A stretch of DNA of 12,271 bases, taken from assembly GCA_043755815.1 (NCBI GenBank), contig JAYUSF010000277.1, forward strand, positions 1 through 12,271, written 5' to 3'. Made by a program: the position numbers and the translations under genes. This document shows, one piece after another, positions 7,485 to 12,271 of the stretch. How positions within the stretch are numbered: the first letter of the stretch is position 1; each line of letters begins with the position of its first letter. The stretch comes from CAIWAH01 sp043755815. GTDB taxonomy: Bacteria; Verrucomicrobiota; Verrucomicrobiia; Limisphaerales; UBA9464. The notes beneath the pieces are model-generated. The model did no database searches. It had not been told where the DNA came from and saw nothing but the letters and a program-made list of their open reading frames with translations.

Positions 7485-8387
7485 TCAGCGGCTCAGGCCC
7501 AGCCACGCGGCGCCCAGCACGGCCAACACTCCGCCGGACAGCGAACGGGTCGTGGGACGTTCACCGTCGATCCACCAGGCGAGCGGGACTACGGCGAGCG
7601 GGGTGAGCGCGGCGATCGCCACCACGATGCCGGTGGGCCGTTCCAGCAGCGCCCATTGGTAACACGCCACCCCCAGCGAGGGGCCGGAGAGGGCGTTTAG
7701 GATGACCCACGGCCACGCACGGCGGAGGTTCGGGGCGGTTCCATCCACCGGCTTGGCAGTGCCCGAACCTCGTTGCCACAGCCACCACACGACGGTGAAG
7801 GCCACGCCGGCCAGAATGCGTTGGTAGGCCACCGACATGCCGTCAATGGGCTGGCCGGCTTCGCGCGCCAGCAACTGGCCGTGCCGGCTCAGCACCGCGC
7901 CCCAGGCCTGTCCGGCGGCGGCGATGATCCCGAGGACCAGCGCGAAGCCGCCCGGCGAGGGCACGGAGAGTTGTGCCGGCTTGCGATTGGGGAATAGCGC
8001 CACGGCGACGCCCGCTAGGATCAAGGTTCCGGCGGCGATCTCAGCGGATCCCAGTTTGGTGCCGAGCCAGAGCCATTCCGTGACGGCGGCGATGGGGGCG
8101 CCAAGGCAATGCACCAGCAGGCTGGTGAGCTGGGCGCCCAGCCGGGGCAGGGCGAGGAAGATGGCCGTGTCGCAGATGCCGAAACCGATGAACCCGCTGA
8201 CGACGAACCAGCCCAGCGAAGGCCCGCGCAGACCGGCGCCCCAGCCGTGCGCGTAGATGGCGAGCAGGGAGGCCGCGAGCAGGATGCGGAGGAGGCTCGC
8301 GGTGGACGAACCCAGGAGGTTGACCGAGCGCTTCGCCGCCACGGACGAAAACGCAAACAGCAGCATGGCCAGCGTGGCGGGGATCAT
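7485..8387 (-). CDS. EamA/DMT superfamily transporter
   Basis: The 300-residue protein has about ten hydrophobic helices in two homologous halves, the 5+5 EamA (DMT/RhaT-like) plan. The first half spans about 1-132 (MIPATLAMLLFAFSSVAAKR, then FVVSGFIGFGICDTAIFLAL and LLVHCLGAPIAAVTEWLWL). The second half spans about 147-298 (FALVLGIIAAAGQAWGAVLSR, then GVACYQWALLERPTGIVVAI and LTPLAVVPLAWWIDGERPT). The proline-rich ALTPLAVVPLAW and the final GGVLAVLGAAWL are typical family features. Members export or import small metabolites such as amino acids, sugars or nucleotide derivatives; the substrate cannot be assigned. The first 36 codons have a second copy at 8839-8944, and the sequence upstream is rearranged. 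It was probably once the third gene of an rpe-led operon and may now depend on read-through or a new promoter. Confidence 0.92.
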   Translation of the reverse strand: MIPATLAMLLFAFSSVAAKRSVNLLGSSTASLLRILLAASLLAIYAHGWGAGLRGPSLGWFVVSGFIGFGICDTAIFLALPRLGAQLTSLLVHCLGAPIAAVTEWLWLGTKLGSAEIAAGTLILAGVAVALFPNRKPAQLSVPSPGGFALVLGIIAAAGQAWGAVLSRHGQLLAREAGQPIDGMSVAYQRILAGVAFTVVWWLWQRGSGTAKPVDGTAPNLRRAWPWVILNALSGPSLGVACYQWALLERPTGIVVAIAALTPLAVVPLAWWIDGERPTTRSLSGGVLAVLGAAWLGLSR

Positions 8388-8388
8388 G

Positions 8389-8521
8389 CGGGGAAGGCGG
8401 GACGGGCGCCGGAACTTTCGAGGTTCCCAAGCCGGTGAACACCTTTGTCAGAGCGAGTGCCCCCGTTTGGTTCCTCACCGATTTCATCGACCCGGCCCCG
8501 CGGGGCGGCGGCGCGTCCCTG
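8389..8521 (-). pseudogene. Possible remnant of a second copy of the 142-residue protein gene
   Basis: Immediately upstream of the intact transporter, one minus frame gives DEIGEEPNGG then TRSDKG. This resembles TKLEHGTNVV and ARSEKG near the C-terminus of the protein encoded at 8960-9388, if about 18 bases were lost. The location is where a tandem copy of that gene would end. The similarity is weak at the DNA level and was judged by eye. No intact coding frame remains. Confidence 0.3.
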
Positions 8522-8734
8522 CATCCTGAAGGGATGGGAGCCATTAGCCGGGGGGTGGGCGCAGCGACACCCCCGGAGCAATGGTTCCAGTGGCCGGCAC
8601 CCCGGAGGCGTGCCAGCAGCCCGTTGGGTTCGATCCTTGCTGGCACCCCTGCCGGGGTGCGGCTGCATTCGCGGCGTGACCGGGGGTATCGCTACGCTCA
8701 ACCCCCGGCTAATCGCTTTCATCCCTCCGGGATG
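8522..8734. repeat. REPIN-like inverted repeat: two 97-base arms around a 19-base loop
   Basis: Arm 1 (8522-8618) and the reverse complement of arm 2 (8638-8734) align along their full equal lengths with identical landmarks. Each has CATCC....GGGATG, an ATTAGCCGGGGG block, a CACCCCCGG/TACCCCCGG partner, a GCACCCCGG block and the terminal GTGCCAGCA. Each arm therefore contains three short stem-loops in the same order. The arms are convergent around the loop 8619-8637. The architecture is that of paired repetitive extragenic palindromes (REPINs), which in other bacteria are mobilised by RAYT transposases; none is visible here. It lies in the debris between the transporter and the rpe-tail copy. 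No coding capacity is credible. Confidence 0.85.
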
Positions 8735-8780
8735 ACCCTGCGGCCGGCCGGACCTGCTGGTTCCACCGGAAACGCCGAAG

Positions 8781-8830
8781 AACCCAGGAATGGAGCTACA
8801 CCAACTCCCACGCCGCCTCCGTCGCCAACC
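8781..8830 (-). pseudogene. Duplicated 3' tail of rpe
   Basis: These 50 bases match 9395-9444 without gaps at 43 positions. On the minus strand they encode LATEAAWELV and a TAG stop, against LTTKAAGELV and TAG at the end of the intact rpe, and the match continues about 15 bases past the stop. Only this tail exists; the remaining rpe gene is absent. It abuts the transporter-head copy after 8 bases, forming a chimeric junction. Confidence 0.8.
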
Positions 8831-8838
8831 GGAGAGCC

Positions 8839-8944
8839 GGATGCGCAGGAGACTCGCCGGGGATGAGCCCAGCAGGTTGACCGAACGCTTCGCCGCCATA
8901 GACGAAAACGCGAACAGCAGCATGGCCAGCGTGGCGGGGATCAT
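8839..8944 (-). pseudogene. Truncated copy of the EamA transporter 5' end
   Basis: From ATG at 8942-8944 the frame encodes MIPATLAMLLFAFSSMAAKR and continues to residue 37. Only residues 16, 29 and 36 differ from the intact transporter, and then it leaves homology at the rpe-tail copy. Bases 8839-8945 align with 8282-8388 without gaps, 96 of 107 identical. The frame stays open into repeat sequence for a further 150 codons of arginine/proline-rich product, which I treat as non-functional. The start codon lies 15 bases after the stop of the 142-residue protein gene, a normal operon distance, so this is probably the original position of the transporter gene. Confidence 0.85.
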
Positions 8945-8959
8945 GAAAGCGATGGCGCG

Positions 8960-9388
8960 CTAAGGGATTCGTGAAGGGATGCCGTCGGTCAGGCCCTTCT
9001 CTGAACGGGCCCATTCACGCCAAAGCACGACGTTAGTTCCGTGCTCCAATTTCGTGTAGCTGCGCAGCGCGTCCACGATCTGCCTGATGCTGGCTTCGCG
9101 TTGGACTGCCAGCTCACTTTCAATTTCGGGTGCGCCTCGATAACCCGCCCCAGGAACATAGAAACGCTCAATGTAAGCCATCATTTCCGCCGCTTCGATG
9201 GCTGATGCCCTGTTGGTAACGATGGAATAGGCTTCGCCCCATTTCTGGAAAGCGCTGGCGACCTTTTTTTGGTGGTAGCTCGCGGCCCAAACTTCAATCC
9301 GGGGCCAAACCAGCCAAGCAGTAACGCCGATGAGTCCCAGCAGCGTCACCGCCATCAGGGTTATCTGCAGTTTGTTTTGCCTGCTCAT
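8960..9388 (-). CDS. Hypothetical membrane-anchored protein between rpe and the transporter fragment
   Basis: The product has 142 residues and I do not recognise its family. Residues 1-7 are basic and polar. Residues 8-28 (QITLMAVTLLGLIGVTAWLVW) form one hydrophobic segment, a signal anchor or uncleaved signal. The remainder is a mixed helical domain with AFQKWGEAYSIV, AIEAAEMMAYIERFYVPGAG, an amphipathic QREASIRQIVDALRSYTKL and a Trp-rich LWREWARSEKG. It starts 21 bases after rpe and ends 15 bases before a transporter start codon, so co-transcription with rpe is likely. By hand count its base composition is about 57% GC over 9061-9360, lower than the neighbouring rpe sequence. This may indicate later acquisition. 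A periplasmic helical domain is the only structural statement I can support. Confidence 0.75.
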   Translation of the reverse strand: MSRQNKLQITLMAVTLLGLIGVTAWLVWPRIEVWAASYHQKKVASAFQKWGEAYSIVTNRASAIEAAEMMAYIERFYVPGAGYRGAPEIESELAVQREASIRQIVDALRSYTKLEHGTNVVLWREWARSEKGLTDGIPSRIP

Positions 9389-9409
9389 TTCTGAAACCCA
9401 CGAATCGAG

Positions 9410-10081
9410 CTACACCAGCTCCCCCGCCGCCTTGGTCGTCAACCTCCGCATCTTGTTCACGGCCTGCGTCAGGCTGTGCTGGCGGAACAGGGCGGTGCCC
9501 GAGACGAAGGTGTCGGCGCCGGCCCGTGCGCATTCGCAGGCGGTCTCGAGGTTGATGCCGCCGTCCACCTCGATGCGGAAGTTCAGCCCGAGTTCCTTCC
9601 GCCACGCGGCGACCTGCTGGATCTTGGGCACACATTCCTCGATGAACGGCTGCCCGCCGAAGCCGGGATTCACCGTCATCACGAGAATGAGATCGACCTG
9701 TTCAAGGTAGGGACGGACCTCGTTCACGTTGGTCGGCGGATTCAGCGCGAGGCCGACTTTCCTGCCGAGCGAGCGGATCTTCCAGAGCAGCGGCGTGACC
9801 TGCGAGCCGAGTTCGACGTGAACGGTCAGGCCGTCGGCACCCGCCTTCGCGAAGCCGTCAAAGAGGATCTCCGGCTTGCCGCACATCAGGTGGACGTCGA
9901 GGAAGCGCTTGAAGTGGGGCCGCACGGCGCGGACGACTTCGGGGCCGAAGGAGATGTTGGGCACGAACTGGCCATCCATGATGTCCAGGTGCAGCCACTC
10001 TGCGCCGGAACGTTCCGCCCGCGCCGCCTCGTGGGCGAAACGGCCGAAGTCGGCGGCAAGCAGCGATGGGGCGATGACCAT
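9410..10081 (-). CDS. rpe: Ribulose-phosphate 3-epimerase
   Basis: From ATG at 10081 the product is 223 residues, the normal length of this TIM-barrel enzyme. It interconverts D-ribulose 5-phosphate and D-xylulose 5-phosphate in the pentose phosphate and Calvin pathways. Visible signatures: IAPSLLAADF (3-12), the metal-binding HLDIMDG with His31 and Asp33, FVPNISFGP (39-47), VHLM with His64, VNPGFGGQ (137-144) in the phosphate-binding loop, and EVDGGIN with Asp173. The two catalytic Asp and two metal-binding His residues are all present. An upstream in-frame GTG at 10111 would add 10 residues not usual for the family; a TTGACC at 10116-10121 would leave the ATG start as the better choice. It leads a likely operon with the 142-residue gene. 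A copy of its last ten codons lies at 8781-8830. Confidence 0.96.
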   Translation of the reverse strand: MVIAPSLLAADFGRFAHEAARAERSGAEWLHLDIMDGQFVPNISFGPEVVRAVRPHFKRFLDVHLMCGKPEILFDGFAKAGADGLTVHVELGSQVTPLLWKIRSLGRKVGLALNPPTNVNEVRPYLEQVDLILVMTVNPGFGGQPFIEECVPKIQQVAAWRKELGLNFRIEVDGGINLETACECARAGADTFVSGTALFRQHSLTQAVNKMRRLTTKAAGELV

Positions 10082-10160
10082 GAGCGGGCGCAGGGTGGGG
10101 GAAGCCGCCACCAGCGGTCAACGGGCGGGGCCGCCAAGGCGGTCGGGATTTGAATTTGGA

Positions 10161-10207
10161 ACTCAGGAAAGCCGGAAGGGAGGGCGGACTTTCCTGCCTT
10201 CCTGAGT
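10161..10207. repeat. Inverted repeat upstream of rpe
   Basis: ACTCAGGAA (10161-10169) and TTCCTGAGT (10199-10207) are perfect 9-base inverted arms around 29 bases. Inside them GGAAAG and CTTTCC could extend the pairing. There is no T-run. It lies about 80 bases upstream of the rpe start. It may be a member of an interspersed repeat family or a protein-binding palindrome; the sequence does not decide. Confidence 0.6.
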
Positions 10208-10263
10208 ATTACCATTTCGGAATGAAACCTGGTGGAATGCTGGAGGGCAGGATAGCGCTGGCT

Positions 10264-10392
10264 CCCTCTCCCTTCTTCGGAAGAGGGGAGAGGGTCGGGG
10301 GGTGAGGGGTTCTGGAGAACATAGGCTCGGGTGCCCACACCCCTCATCCGGCCTCCGGCCACCTTCTCCCCTCATCGGATGAAGGGAGAAGG
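10264..10392. repeat. REP-like pair of hairpins in inverted arrangement
   Basis: The left hairpin pairs CCCTCTCCCTTCTT (10264-10277) with AAGAGGGGAGAGGG (10281-10294) around a CGG loop, with one G-T pair. The right hairpin pairs CCTTCTCCCCTCAT (10362-10375) with ATGAAGGGAGAAGG (10379-10392), again with a CGG loop and one C/A mismatch. Between them TGAGGGGT (10303-10310) and ACCCCTCA (10339-10346) are a further inverted pair. The symmetry suggests two repeat units joined head to head. A related unit occurs at 12073-12182. Function as mRNA stabiliser, terminator or mobile relic is not determined. Confidence 0.8.
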
Positions 10393-10474
10393 CATGCAGC
10401 GGGACGTTCGGCTGGCAGTCCAGCAACTCTTTCCCGGAATGGGTATAAGACCTTGCCCCGCCCGCCCTCCCGGC

Positions 10475-10504
10475 TTGCGCGGAGGCGGGACGTGTCCCTA
10501 GCGT
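10475..10504 (+). promoter_or_regulatory. Weak candidate promoter of pyrC
   Basis: TTGCGC (10475-10480) is followed after 18 bases by TAGCGT (10499-10504). The -35 is poor. The nine-base CCTAGCGTC around the -10 is shared exactly with the coiled-coil operon promoter at 3074-3082. Transcription would start within a few bases of the ATG at 10514, giving an almost leaderless mRNA. Confidence 0.25.
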
Positions 10505-10513
10505 CGCCGACAC

Positions 10514-11884
10514 ATGAGCGCGCTGGTTTTGACGGGCGGACGGGTGATTGATCCGGCTTCGGGCTTCGATGCCGTGGCCGACGTGGTCCTCTTGGACGGC
10601 AAGGTCGCGGCGGTTGGCGCCGACGCCGGTGCGGCGCTTGCAGGGGCTGAGCGCATCGATGTCGCGGGCAGGGTCGTTTGTCCCGGCCTCATTGACCTGC
10701 ATGTCCACTTCCGTGAACCCGGCCAGACCAAAAAGGAAGACATCCTGACCGGCGCGAACTGCGCGGCGCGCGGCGGCTTCACCACGGTGGTGTGCATGCC
10801 CAACACCTCGCCGGCCATCGACAATGCCGGCACCGTGGCGCTGATCCAGGAGCGGGCGAAGCAGGCCTGCGTTCGGGTCGAGGTGACGGGCGCGCTGACC
10901 AAGGGGATTGCCGGCGAAGAGCTGGCGCCGATCGGTTCGCTGGCCAAGGCCGGGGTGGTGGCGCTGACCGACGATGGGAAGTGCATCCAGAACAACGAGC
11001 TGATGCGCCGGGTCTGCGAATACGCCCGCATGTTCAGCCTGCCGGTGATGGACCATTGCCAGGACTACGGCCTTGTGACCGACGGCGTGATGCACGAAGG
11101 CCATTACTCCATGATCCTCGGCCTGCGCGGCTGGCCATCGGCCGGCGAGGAGATGATCGTGGCGCGGAACATCCTGCTCGCGGAGCAGACCGGCACCCCG
11201 ATCCACTGCCAGCATCTGAGCAGCGCCGGCAGCGTGCGGCTGCTGCGCGAGGCGAAGTCGCGCGGCGTGCCGGTTTCGGGCGAAGGCTGCCCGCACCATT
11301 TCACGCTGACCGATGCGTGCATCGCCGGCAGCGAGGAGTTCTGGCCGTCCGACGGGGCCGAACTGGCGCAACGGTTTTTTGCCGGCCAGGCGTTGCCGAC
11401 CTGGCCGAGCTACCACACCCACTTCAAGATGAACCCGCCGCTGCGGTCCGGCGCGGATCGGGACGCGATCCTGGCCGGCCTGGCCGATGGCACGCTGGAG
11501 ATCATTTCCAGCGACCACGCCCCGCACACGGAGTCGGAAAAGGAGGTCGAATTTGATTACGCACCGTTCGGCATCCTCGGGCTGGAAGTGGAACTGTCGC
11601 TGTCGCTGATGGCCCTGCACCACACCGGCCGGTTGGCGCTGCCGGCACTGCTGGCGAAGCTGACCTGCAATCCGGCGAAGCTGCTCCGCTTCACGGACGG
11701 CCGGGGTGAACTCAAGGTCGGAGGTGTCGGCGACGTGACGGTCATCGATCCGGACCGCGAATGGATCAGCGACCGGGCCGAGACGGCCAGCAAGTCGCGC
11801 AACAACCCTTTCCATGGCTGGCGCATGAAGGGCAGGGCGGTGCTGACGGTGGTGGGTGGCAAGGTGGTCTTCCGCGACCTGTAA
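10514..11884 (+). CDS. pyrC: Dihydroorotase (class I, zinc-dependent amidohydrolase)
   Basis: The 456-residue enzyme closes N-carbamoyl-L-aspartate to dihydroorotate, the third step of de novo pyrimidine synthesis. Metal ligands and motifs are in place: DLHVHFREPG (61-70; His63, His65), LTDDG (151-155), DHCQD (180-184; His181), HCQHLSS (231-237; His234) and SSDHAPH (332-338; Asp334). The substrate-binding MNPPLR (306-311), CPHHF (259-263) and the C-terminal NPAKLL and GDVTVID are also visible. This is the long amidohydrolase form, which can work alone or with PyrB, not the short E. coli type. It is somewhat longer than usual because about 25 residues rich in aromatic side chains (near 275-300) precede MNPPLR. 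It is a single gene here; no pyrB or carAB is adjacent. The start at 10514 has no Shine-Dalgarno sequence but fits the family N-terminus. Confidence 0.96.
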   Translation: MSALVLTGGRVIDPASGFDAVADVVLLDGKVAAVGADAGAALAGAERIDVAGRVVCPGLIDLHVHFREPGQTKKEDILTGANCAARGGFTTVVCMPNTSPAIDNAGTVALIQERAKQACVRVEVTGALTKGIAGEELAPIGSLAKAGVVALTDDGKCIQNNELMRRVCEYARMFSLPVMDHCQDYGLVTDGVMHEGHYSMILGLRGWPSAGEEMIVARNILLAEQTGTPIHCQHLSSAGSVRLLREAKSRGVPVSGEGCPHHFTLTDACIAGSEEFWPSDGAELAQRFFAGQALPTWPSYHTHFKMNPPLRSGADRDAILAGLADGTLEIISSDHAPHTESEKEVEFDYAPFGILGLEVELSLSLMALHHTGRLALPALLAKLTCNPAKLLRFTDGRGELKVGGVGDVTVIDPDREWISDRAETASKSRNNPFHGWRMKGRAVLTVVGGKVVFRDL

Positions 11885-12206
11885 GCGTCGTTCATGGCGG
11901 AGGTGGCGCGAGGCTCCGGGCGAGCCTTTGGAGGCGTTCGCCTAGCAGGAGTTTCGCGTCTCGACGCAGGCCGGCTTCACCCGCAACGATGGCCAAATGA
12001 AGCCGTAGTTGCCGGGTTTTGGACTCGAGAAGGCGCATCTCGACACTGCCCCCGGAAACCGGCCGGCGGACTCCCTCTCCTCCGCTCGGAGTGGAGGAGA
12101 GGGCCGGGGAGAGGAGGCGCTCCAAGAGGTGAGTCCTTCCCCTCTCCCCAACCCTCTCCCCGTTCGTGCCTCACGGGGAGAGCAACGGTGTTGGTTGGCA
12201 AGGGGG
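11885..12206. other. Convergent intergenic region after pyrC
   Basis: About 320 bases separate pyrC from the 3' end of a minus-strand gene. The right half is the hairpin pair at 12073-12182. In the left half a minus frame (11892-12038) encodes 48 residues, MRLLESKTRQLRLHLAIV and onward, ending in four prolines. Its mixed third-position composition and lack of any family resemblance do not justify calling it a gene. It could be a decayed gene fragment. Confidence 0.45.
12073..12182. repeat. Second REP-like hairpin pair
   Basis: CCCTCTCCTCC (12073-12083) and GGAGGAGAGGG (12093-12103) form a perfect 11-bp stem with a 9-base loop. CTCTCCCCG (12154-12162) and CGGGGAGAG (12174-12182) form a 9-bp stem with an 11-base loop. 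The left unit and its flank (CTCCCTCTCC, then GAGAGGG and CGGGG) resemble the left unit at 10264, so both belong to one repeat family. It could also act as a bidirectional transcription block between pyrC and the next gene. Confidence 0.7.
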
Positions 12207-12271
12207 TTAAGCGGCTTTTGGAGTGATTTTGGCGGGGGGCTGGGCCTTGGGCTGGAGGACGCGGTTCATCT
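12207..12271 (-). CDS. C-terminal end of an unidentified protein (partial)
   Basis: A minus frame enters at the right edge and ends in TAA at 12207-12209. The visible residues are MNRVLQPKAQPPAKITPKAA, a Pro/Ala/Lys-rich tail of the kind found at disordered C-termini. The in-frame ATG at 12267-12269 could in principle start a 20-residue peptide, but a tail of a longer gene off the edge is more likely. The family cannot be named from this piece. Confidence 0.45.
   Translation of the reverse strand, partial: MNRVLQPKAQPPAKITPKAA

Larger units (their letters stand above)
10082..10513. other. Divergent rpe/pyrC intergenic region filled with hairpin repeats
   Basis: About 430 bases separate the two divergent start codons. 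They hold an inverted repeat (10161-10207), a two-hairpin element (10264-10392) and the pyrC-proximal promoter candidate (10475-10504). Large minus frames cross this region but are antisense to pyrC or follow the repeats, and none has a recognisable product. No RNA gene or pyrimidine attenuator was recognised. Confidence 0.55.

Noticed and set aside
8522..8734. CRISPR array or insertion sequence
   Set aside because: There are only two repeat units and they are inverted, not direct; no spacer regularity, transposase frame or target-site duplication is visible.
8384..8838. Continuation of the transporter-head fragment as a 186-residue protein
   Set aside because: After residue 37 the product is translated from the rpe-tail copy and the inverted repeat. 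It has no membrane helices, so it is a pseudogene read-through.
10082..10111. GTG at 10111 as the rpe start
   Set aside because: The ten added residues (MAASPTLRPL) are not typical of the family, and the ATG at 10081 gives the usual length.
10163..11815. A 550-codon minus-strand open frame across pyrC and the upstream repeats
   Set aside because: It is antisense to a fully convincing dihydroorotase. Its product is Arg/His/Gly-rich with no domain, typical of antisense frames in GC-rich DNA.

Overview
The window is a GC-rich stretch of bacterial chromosome with an envelope and housekeeping flavour. The TonB-dependent receptor, the PQQ-like beta-propeller protein, the small lipoprotein, the hairpin-rich repeats and the absence of Shine-Dalgarno sites together suggest a Verrucomicrobiota (Opitutae or Limisphaerales-like) genome. 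This assignment is an inference from protein style; there is no rRNA or tRNA to confirm it.

Layout. 1-2737 (-): most of a large TonB-dependent outer-membrane receptor whose C-terminus lies off the left edge. 3113-4040 (+): a two-gene unit encoding a membrane-anchored periplasmic coiled-coil protein and a 54-residue lipoprotein, closed by a good intrinsic terminator. 4095-4512: no recognisable gene. 4513-5160 (-): ribosome-assembly GTPase EngB/YsxC. 5396-5926 (-): a DUF2721 membrane protein. 6110-7402 (+): an exported PQQ-like beta-propeller protein followed by a terminator. 7485-8387 (-): an EamA/DMT-family transporter. 8388-8945: debris made of a large inverted-repeat element, a copy of the rpe tail and a copy of the transporter head. 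8960-9388 (-): an unrecognised membrane-anchored protein. 9410-10081 (-): ribulose-phosphate 3-epimerase. 10161-10392: three hairpin repeats in the divergent rpe/pyrC intergenic region. 10514-11884 (+): dihydroorotase. 11885-12206: another hairpin repeat pair. 12207-12271 (-): the last 21 codons of an unidentified gene.

How it fits together. On the minus strand, rpe, the 142-residue protein and a transporter start codon follow each other with 21- and 15-base gaps, so an ancestral rpe-hypothetical-EamA operon is likely. Today the intact transporter lies about 560 bases further on. The space between carries an rpe tail fused to a transporter head, which is the junction expected from a tandem duplication, plus a 213-base REPIN-like inverted repeat and possible remnants of a second copy of the hypothetical gene. 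This rearrangement scar is the most informative structure in the window. No defence system, CRISPR array, integrase, transposase or biosynthetic cluster is visible. The best candidates for something poorly described are the coiled-coil/lipoprotein pair and the modular repeats.
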